The position numbers were made by a program, and so were the translations under genes. The notes beneath the pieces are model-generated. The model worked only from the letters and a program-made list of their open reading frames with translations, was not told where the DNA came from and did not search any database. From Enterococcus sp. BWB1-3 (GTDB taxonomy: Bacteria; Bacillota; Bacilli; Lactobacillales; Enterococcaceae): a stretch of DNA of 64,000 bases. Every line of letters starts with the position of its first letter. Position 1 is the first letter of the stretch. Positions 59,176 to 64,000 of the stretch are shown piece by piece. The stretch spans positions 228,747 through 292,746 of the forward strand of contig NZ_JADOEP010000001.1 in the NCBI RefSeq assembly GCF_016745275.1, in the 5' to 3' direction.

Positions 59176-60624
59176 ATGAACGCTTTAACAGCTTGGATGG
59201 AGAAGCACATTCTTCCAATTGCCGGAAAAATCGGTGCGCAAAAGCATTTAGTGGCTTTACGTGACGCATTTATCGGCACAATGCCAGCAACAATGGCTGG
59301 TGCGATTGCCGTAATGATCAACGCAATCATTCGTGATTTACCGCCGGCATTTTGGCCTAATTATGATGGTTCGACAATTCCGGTTATCAGGGAAATCATT
59401 TCAGTTAATGGGTATGTATGGAACGGTACATTGGCAATTGCTGGTTTGATTTTTGCTTTTTCTTGGGGATTTAACTTAGCACGTGCTTACAACGTAAACG
59501 ACCTGGCAGGTGGTATTGTAGCTCTTGCAGCATTTATTCAAGGTATTTCATTTGGACCATCATCATCTGCTGATTTAGGTATTAAAGTTCCGGATGCAGT
59601 TGCTGAAGCAATCAACAATGCAGAGATTGGCGCAACGATTGATGGCAGCACTTTAAACGTAAATCTTTGGGGCTGGCTTAAATTAGGTCATTTAGATGGT
59701 AACGCATATTTCACCATCATGATTATTGGTGCCTTGGCAACCATTATCTATGCAAAACTAATGTTGGCGAACATTACGATCAAAATGCCTGATCAAGTAC
59801 CGCCGGCAGTATCAAAAGCGTTTGCAGCGATTATTCCTGCAGCAGTGGCATTATATGTAGTAGCAATTATTAATTTTGCAGTGGCACAAATAACTGACGG
59901 ACAGTTACTGATTGATTTGATTCAGAAATACATTGCAGAACCGTTCTTGGGTCTGACTCAAGGCTTTGGAGCAATTGCATTGATTCAGGTTGCTATCCAA
60001 ATATTCTGGTTCTTTGGTATTCACGGAACCAACGTTATGGCACCGGTTCTGGAAGGGATCTTCGGTGTTGCTCAGTTGAAAAATATTAATATTTTTGAAC
60101 AAGGCTACAACGGTGTTAAAGGTAGTGCTGCCGTATTGGAAGCGATCAAAGATGGAAAAGCGTACTACTGGGTTCGCGGATCATTTGATGCGTACACTAT
60201 GTTTGGTGGTTCAGGTGGTACAATCGTGCTGTTGTTTGCAATCTTCATTTTTTCAAAACGTGCAGATTACTTAACAGTTGCGAAATTGTCAATTGGACCT
60301 GGTTTCTTCAACATCAATGAACCAGTAATGTTTGGTTTGCCAATCGTATTAAATCCAATTATGTTTATTCCGTTTATCATTGCACCAGTAGTAACTACTG
60401 CAATTGGATACTTTGCAACTATTGGCGGATTGGTTAATCCGGTATCACAACAAGTGCCGTGGGTTGTTCCTCCAGTGCTATTGTCATTCCTTGCAACAGG
60501 AGCTGACTGGAGAGCACCGATCGTAACACTTGTATGTATTGTGGTCAGCTTCTTCATCTGGGTACCGTTCGTTATTGCAGCGAACAAGATGGACCCTTCA
60601 TTGGGAGAACCTGATAACAAATAA
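59176..60624 (+). CDS. PTS Lac/cellobiose-family EIIC permease
   Basis: 482 residues, about ten membrane helices. Features of the Lac family: FWFFGIHGTNVMAPVL with the conserved Gly-Xaa-His, and FNINEPVMFGLPIVLNP with the substrate Glu. Longer extracellular loops (for example around 105-145) than in typical cellobiose EIIC. Transports a beta-glucoside or chitobiose-type disaccharide; the exact sugar cannot be read from the sequence. AGGGGG precedes the start. A terminator hairpin follows. Confidence 0.93.
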   Translation: MNALTAWMEKHILPIAGKIGAQKHLVALRDAFIGTMPATMAGAIAVMINAIIRDLPPAFWPNYDGSTIPVIREIISVNGYVWNGTLAIAGLIFAFSWGFNLARAYNVNDLAGGIVALAAFIQGISFGPSSSADLGIKVPDAVAEAINNAEIGATIDGSTLNVNLWGWLKLGHLDGNAYFTIMIIGALATIIYAKLMLANITIKMPDQVPPAVSKAFAAIIPAAVALYVVAIINFAVAQITDGQLLIDLIQKYIAEPFLGLTQGFGAIALIQVAIQIFWFFGIHGTNVMAPVLEGIFGVAQLKNINIFEQGYNGVKGSAAVLEAIKDGKAYYWVRGSFDAYTMFGGSGGTIVLLFAIFIFSKRADYLTVAKLSIGPGFFNINEPVMFGLPIVLNPIMFIPFIIAPVVTTAIGYFATIGGLVNPVSQQVPWVVPPVLLSFLATGADWRAPIVTLVCIVVSFFIWVPFVIAANKMDPSLGEPDNK

Positions 60625-60633
60625 TTGAGTTAC

Positions 60634-60680
60634 TAAAATAGTTGCTTCCGCTTCTACGAGGTGAAGCAACTATTTTTACT
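60634..60680 (+). terminator. Terminator after EIIC
   Basis: TAAAATAGTTGCTTC pairs with GAAGCAACTATTTTTA (60634-60680), a strong stem with a T-rich 3' arm. Partial readthrough would still reach the three small genes downstream. Confidence 0.75.
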
Positions 60681-60825
60681 AGTATGAATTTAGGCGTTCA
60701 AAAGTTAAACGAATTTTTCAGAGGGCTTCAAATAAAACTTTGTAAAAAAAGATGTTTTAAGGATTACTGAAATTTTTTTAACAAGGTAATCTAATAAATA
60801 GAAAGAGAAAGAAAGGAAGATGGAC

Positions 60826-61044
60826 ATGATTGCAATTTCAAGCGCAATGCAGCAGGACGCAATTAAAGAATTATTAGAAGGCTACAGTGAGGGGGATTTT
60901 ACATATACCTTTAAAGAAAAACAGGGAATTAAGTTAATCTTTGAAGTAACCGGAGACAGCGAAGAAGCCGCTGCCAAAGCAAAACAGTTAATCAAAGGTG
61001 AGTCTTGGGGAAATGTTCTGTATTTCCAGTCAGCTGCAGTTTAA
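60826..61044 (+). CDS. Small conserved-looking protein, unrecognised
   Basis: 72 residues, soluble: MIAISSAMQQDAIKELLEGY, then TYTFKEKQGIKLIFEVTGDS and EEAAAKAKQLIKGESWGNVL. The pattern suggests a beta-alpha sandwich. AAAGGAAG precedes ATG 60826 by nine bases; ATG 60820 is a closer alternative. I do not recognise the family. It starts a group of three small genes after the EIIC terminator and ends with DUF3284, which usually accompanies cellobiose PTS operons. Confidence 0.7.
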   Translation: MIAISSAMQQDAIKELLEGYSEGDFTYTFKEKQGIKLIFEVTGDSEEAAAKAKQLIKGESWGNVLYFQSAAV

Positions 61045-61066
61045 CGAGTAGATAGGATGAAAAATC

Positions 61067-61270
61067 ATGATGATGAAAAACGGAATATTTTTATGTAGTA
61101 TTGGTTTATTGGTTTTTGTGTATTCAGCGAACATGAGTACCGGGAAATATGATTTTTCCAGTATGACTACAGCAATTTCCTTAATTGCTGCTGGACTATT
61201 CTTCTACTTTAGAGGGAAGAAAAAGGAAAAGCAAAAGGATGATTCAAAAAATGGTGAGGTGAAGAAATAG
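61067..61270 (+). CDS. Small membrane protein
   Basis: 67 residues: two hydrophobic helices (GIFLCSIGLLVFVYSA and TTAISLIAAGLFFYFRG) and a strongly charged Lys/Asp tail. Three consecutive ATG codons (61067, 61070, 61073) are possible starts after GGATG. Its stop overlaps the GTG start of the DUF3284 gene by one base. Function unknown. Confidence 0.65.
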   Translation: MMMKNGIFLCSIGLLVFVYSANMSTGKYDFSSMTTAISLIAAGLFFYFRGKKKEKQKDDSKNGEVKK

Positions 61271-61680
61271 TGGAAGTTGTAAAAAAACTAAATATTCCTG
61301 CACCTGTCTTTTACAAGAAAATCATTGAATCTGTTATTTATGATATCAGGGTACAAACGGGAAAAGATGTCACAGAAAAGCAATTGAATAATTTTGAATA
61401 TGTTAAAACATTTTCAAAAAGCCAGCGGGCAAAAATAAAAATCGATAAAATTGAAAAAAATTCTGCTTATCATTTTTCTACATCTACGACTAAAAATGAA
61501 TTTAAAGTGAGTTACGATATTACAATGATCGATGACAATTCCTGCGAAATCCGTTATGCTGAAAGCATGGAGTCATATGGAACTCTTCAAAAAATGAATG
61601 ATATAGTACTAAGTATGCTACTTGGTTTTTTCAAAAAGCGTCAATTTAAAAAAATGTTGGAACAAATGGAAAATTCATAA
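61270..61680 (+). CDS. DUF3284 family protein
   Basis: 136 residues, START/polyketide-cyclase-like fold expected: MEVVKKLNIPAPVFYKKIIE, SAYHFSTSTTKNEFKVSYDI, NSCEIRYAESMESYG. DUF3284 genes are commonly found inside beta-glucoside or cellobiose PTS operons; no function is established. It starts with GTG overlapping the previous stop. Confidence 0.85.
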   Translation: MEVVKKLNIPAPVFYKKIIESVIYDIRVQTGKDVTEKQLNNFEYVKTFSKSQRAKIKIDKIEKNSAYHFSTSTTKNEFKVSYDITMIDDNSCEIRYAESMESYGTLQKMNDIVLSMLLGFFKKRQFKKMLEQMENS

Positions 61681-61773
61681 TTGTAAAATAGAAGAGGTTG
61701 GGACTAGCATCATAAGATGAGGCGATAATGTTCCTTCCTTTTTTCATTTTAAAGCAGGAAAGGATGGGGAAGC

Positions 61774-62964
61774 ATGGAGCATATCAGAAAACTGGAACTG
61801 AAAGATACAAAAGCTATGTTTGATCTTGCTGCTTACGCGTTTAATTCTGAAGTATCGGATGAAAGAAAAAAGAGATTTGATTGGATTGTAGAACACTCGG
61901 AAGCCTACGGATATATTGAAGGGGAACAGTTAACAAGTCAGCTGTTGTCAACGCCATTTGCTGTTGATTTTCATGGGAGTAAATATAAAATGGGTGGTGT
62001 CGGCTGTGTGTCTTCTTATCCAGAGTATCGGCGGCAAGGGAGTATAACTGCTTTGATGAGAAGGCTGCTGTCAGATTTAGCTAAAGAAAAAACAGCATTG
62101 TCTTATCTGTCTCCATTCTCCTATCCATTTTATCGGCGTTATGGGTATGAACAGCTTTTTGAACAGATCATCTATCGAATTGCGAGTACTGACTGGCCGA
62201 AAACAACAGCTGCTGAGAGTTCAGTGTATCGAGAAGATTGGTCCCATGCTAAATCTGTCATTGCTGAGATTTATGCGGAGGAACTTGTCAAACATCCCGG
62301 AGCTCTGGTTAGAGAAGACTGGTGGCTGGAATACAAATTTGCACAGGGAAATGAGTTTCGGTTTGCCATTGCAAAAAGCAAAGAGGGTCAACCGCTAGGC
62401 TATTTAGTTTATAAGGTTACTTCAGAGGAATTTACGATTAACGAATGGAAGGCATTAAATAAAGATGCCTATTCAGCACTGGCTGGATTTATCGGTTCAC
62501 ACAGTGGTACTACCCGACAGTTCTACTATGAAAAAGGCTTTATAGGTGAAAATCTAAGCTATCTGATGCCTGCGCCTGTGGTTGAAATGAAGCTGGTGCC
62601 GTATATGATGGGGAGAATCGTTGATTTTAAAATATTTATTGCTTCTTATCCGTTCCAAAAGTATTCGACAGAATATCAATTTTATTTGGAAATTGTTGAT
62701 GAGTTTGCCCCATGGAATGCAGGTTTCTGGCAGCTGAAAGTCAAAGATGGAACAGCTGTTTTAAATCAAATTGAAGATAAAGTGTTTGTTGAAGGAAAAA
62801 GAGTTTTGAGCTCTGGAATTCAGGGATGGACGCAACTATTGATGGGATATCGTACAGGGGCGGAGCTGAATTTTCATGAAATACTATCCGGCAGCAGAGA
62901 AATGGTCGTGCTTTTAGATCAGCTGATTCCTGATGGCAAACCGGTTTTGGAAGATTATTTCTAA
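61774..62964 (+). CDS. Eis-like GNAT acetyltransferase
   Basis: 396 residues, the Eis layout: two tandem GNAT domains (acetyl-CoA site VSSYPEYRRQGSITALMRRL in the first) and a C-terminal SCP2-like domain ending with the C-terminal carboxylate (GKPVLEDYF) that serves as catalytic acid in Eis. Mycobacterial Eis acetylates aminoglycosides and other amines; the natural substrate here is unknown. Preceded by GGAAAGGATGGGG. A GAGGTTGGGACTAGC string lies between DUF3284 and this gene. Confidence 0.88.
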   Translation: MEHIRKLELKDTKAMFDLAAYAFNSEVSDERKKRFDWIVEHSEAYGYIEGEQLTSQLLSTPFAVDFHGSKYKMGGVGCVSSYPEYRRQGSITALMRRLLSDLAKEKTALSYLSPFSYPFYRRYGYEQLFEQIIYRIASTDWPKTTAAESSVYREDWSHAKSVIAEIYAEELVKHPGALVREDWWLEYKFAQGNEFRFAIAKSKEGQPLGYLVYKVTSEEFTINEWKALNKDAYSALAGFIGSHSGTTRQFYYEKGFIGENLSYLMPAPVVEMKLVPYMMGRIVDFKIFIASYPFQKYSTEYQFYLEIVDEFAPWNAGFWQLKVKDGTAVLNQIEDKVFVEGKRVLSSGIQGWTQLLMGYRTGAELNFHEILSGSREMVVLLDQLIPDGKPVLEDYF

Positions 62965-62980
62965 GCATAAAAATAACTGG

Positions 62981-63028
62981 GCATTCTCTGCATACCATGT
63001 ACTCTTACAGAAAATGCTCAGTTTTTTA
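62981..63028. terminator. Bidirectional terminator
   Basis: An AACTGGGCATTCTCT-type arm pairs with AGAAAATGCTCAGTTTTTT. It serves the acetyltransferase and the small minus-strand gene. Confidence 0.65.
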
Positions 63029-63048
63029 ATTTATGAAAGACAGAAGGC

Positions 63049-63177
63049 TTATTTTTTCTTTTCATCTTTTTCAGTTGCCTTATGCTCCTTCAGTGCTTTT
63101 TTGATGATCTCTTCTTTTTCCTGTTTGTAATGATCCTGTCGCTCCGCAAATACTTCTTCTTTTGATTTTTCTGTCAT
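63049..63177 (-). CDS. Small Lys/Glu-rich protein
   Basis: 42 residues on the minus strand: MTEKSKEEVFAERQDHYKQE followed by KEEIIKKALKEHKATEKD and a KKK end. It is expected to be one charged helix. AGGAG lies at normal spacing before the ATG and a terminator follows the stop, so a real small gene is likely. I recognise no family. A catabolite-responsive element match lies about 120 bases upstream. Confidence 0.55.
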   Translation of the reverse strand: MTEKSKEEVFAERQDHYKQEKEEIIKKALKEHKATEKDEKKK

Positions 63178-63581
63178 ACTGTTAGCACTCCTTATTCATT
63201 TATTTACTTAATCATAGCATCTCATCCGCTTCTTTTCGATCTATTTGCCTGAGAATAGCAGAAAAAATGAGAAAATACTAAAACTGCTGAAATAAAACGA
63301 AAGCGCTGTCTTTTTTGCAGACTATTAATGATTTGCCTGAGAATCACTGATTAAAGATATATTTTTTTAGACTATCCAGTTGCTTGGCAGATAGTCATTG
63401 ACAGGAACAGGGAAGAAATTTAAAATAGAGAAGTATGTTTATTTAACTGTTTTCGTTCAATAAGCAAGCTTATTTAAATAGTCCCCTTAGTAAAATGGAT
63501 ATTACAAGACCCTCCTAAGTGGTAGTAGTTCCAATCCCTAGGAGGGTAAAAAGAGCAGATTTGCCAACAAAAATTTAATAT
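63178..63581. other. Intergenic region upstream of tRNA-Arg
   Basis: No reading frame is supported here. Recognisable items are a near-consensus cre site (63298-63311) and a hairpin with 9-bp arms ACCCTCCTA / TAGGAGGGT (63509-63517, 63539-63547) just before the tRNA gene. Confidence 0.5.
63298..63311. promoter_or_regulatory. Candidate cre (CcpA) site
   Basis: CGAAAGCGCTGTCT matches the TGWAANCGNTNWCA consensus at 12 of 14 positions, including the central CG. It lies upstream of the 42-residue minus-strand gene. Confidence 0.45.
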
Positions 63582-63658
63582 GTCCTCGTAGCTCAGCTGG
63601 ATAGAGCACCGCCCTCCTAAGGCGGGTGTCGTACGTTCAAATCGTATCGGGGACGCCA
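63582..63658 (+). tRNA. tRNA-Arg (anticodon CCU), CCA encoded
   Basis: 77 bases. Acceptor GTCCTCG (63582-63588) pairs with CGGGGAC (63648-63654), discriminator G, then encoded CCA. D arm GCTC..GAGC, anticodon stem CCGCC / GGCGG with loop CTCCTAA (63614-63620) and anticodon CCT at 63616-63618, and T loop TTCAAAT. It reads AGG. A terminator follows at once. tRNA-Arg(CCU) is a common integration site for mobile elements. Confidence 0.95.
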
Positions 63659-63668
63659 TAGAAATTAC

Positions 63669-63709
63669 GTCGAAAGCCTTTATTGATAAGGGTTTTCGGC
63701 TTTTTATAT
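63669..63709 (+). terminator. tRNA-Arg terminator
   Basis: GTCGAAAGCCTTT pairs with AAGGGTTTTCGGC (63669-63700) over 13 positions with G-T pairs, followed by T5. Confidence 0.8.
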
Positions 63710-63758
63710 GTTGCTCTCTATGGGTATATTTTCTTTTAATTACAATAGATGTCGGTGC

Positions 63759-63858
63759 TTTGTTAGTAGCCTTTTTTGCTAACAGCCTTGCTAACACTCT
63801 TTTTTTTAGTCTTGAATTTCTTCGTTTTTTTCCTTTATTTGCTAACACTTTTTGTTAG
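63759..63858. repeat. TTGCTAACA repeats between tRNA-Arg and the IS30 element
   Basis: TTGCTAACA occurs at 63776, 63788 and 63839 with reverse copies TTGTTAG near 63760 and 63852. Short, closely spaced repeats next to a tRNA 3' end resemble arm-type integrase sites, but may equally belong to the terminal region of the insertion sequence. Confidence 0.4.
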
Positions 63859-63867
63859 TTTCATTTG

Positions 63868-64000
63868 TCAAATTAACCTAGACACCATCTCATCATCCAT
63901 ATAACTCAAAAATACTTCCATGGGGGTTCGATAGTTCAGTGATTTCCTTGGAATATGATTCCTTTTTGAGGCAACCGATTGGACAAATGCCTCATCAACT
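63868..64000 (-). mobile_element. IS30-family transposase, 3' end (gene continues past the window)
   Basis: Minus-strand frame from the window edge to TGA at 63868-63870. The visible C-terminus, 43 residues, reads IPRKSLNYRTPMEVFLSYMD then DEMVSRLI. 'RKSLxYRTPxEVF' is the characteristic end of IS30-family transposases. The rest of the element and its other inverted repeat lie outside the window. Confidence 0.85.

Noticed and set aside
61690..61720. Third copy of the dispersed repeat (GAGGTTGGGACTAGC)
   Set aside because: Similarity is limited to about ten bases of a common motif; no other block of the element is present.
63474..63848. 124-residue minus-strand frame at the end of the window
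   Set aside because: It runs antisense through the tRNA-Arg gene and its terminator; the middle is the usual false translation of a tRNA complement.

Overview
This window is almost entirely core chromosome of a low-GC Gram-positive bacterium of the Lactobacillales. An enterococcus or close relative is most likely. The grounds are the efp-asp23-nusB-folD-xseAB-ispA-tlyA-argR-recN run, a complete dcw (division and cell wall) cluster ending divIVA / T-box / ileS, an EfaR-type DtxR regulator beside zwf, small DUF3397, DUF4044, DUF4828 and DUF3284 proteins typical of that family, and a LevR-type sigma-54 activator driving a Lac/Cel-family PTS. The species cannot be fixed from the sequence. A complete gltBD pair and a nearly complete histidine operon are, to my knowledge, not universal in enterococci and suggest an environmental or less auxotrophic lineage (inference).

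Layout: 1-2000 holds the 3' part of a secreted, wall-anchored family-18 glycosidase. 2.5-4.4 kb has a VOC protein, a PNPOx-like protein and a metallophosphoesterase. 5-15 kb is the housekeeping run from an M24 aminopeptidase and efp to recN. 15-16.3 kb carries, on the minus strand, a CorA-type Mg transporter followed by a 38-residue DUF4044 membrane peptide. 16.46-16.95 kb is a 489-bp non-coding, hairpin-rich element with terminal inverted repeats and flanking TA. It lies directly in front of the dcw cluster (DUF3397, mraZ, rsmH, ftsL, pbp, mraY, murD, murG, divIB, ftsA, ftsZ, ylmE, sepF, ylmG, ylmH, divIVA; 17.0-31.8 kb), which is followed by an isoleucine-type T-box and ileS. zwf and an efaR-like gene lie on the minus strand (35.0-37.3 kb).

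37.6-50.5 kb is an amino-acid biosynthesis block: gltB-gltD, then a histidine T-box (candidate specifier CAC) and hisZ-G-D-B-H-A-F-I-E in one tightly overlapped operon with no hisC and no histidinol-phosphatase gene. 51.1-51.5 kb is a non-coding repeat region whose two ends resemble a short copy at 15.07-15.15 kb; inside it a 39-bp unit is tandemly repeated. Then come a small XRE regulator, sfsA, an oxidoreductase and a DEAD-box helicase. 55.5-61.7 kb is a sigma-54 PTS module: a LevR-like activator, a textbook -24/-12 promoter, EIIB, EIIA and EIIC, and three small accessory genes including DUF3284. The window ends with an Eis-like acetyltransferase, a tiny Lys/Glu-rich protein, tRNA-Arg(CCU), and the 3' end of an IS30-family transposase just downstream of that tRNA.

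The biology is mainly peptidoglycan synthesis and division, tRNA-charging-controlled amino-acid supply, and sugar uptake. No phage, CRISPR, toxin or defence system is visible. The observations most worth following are the two non-coding repeat elements, a divIB gene that appears to start with ATT, a division PBP without PASTA domains, and the unrecognised small genes attached to the sigma-54 PTS operon.
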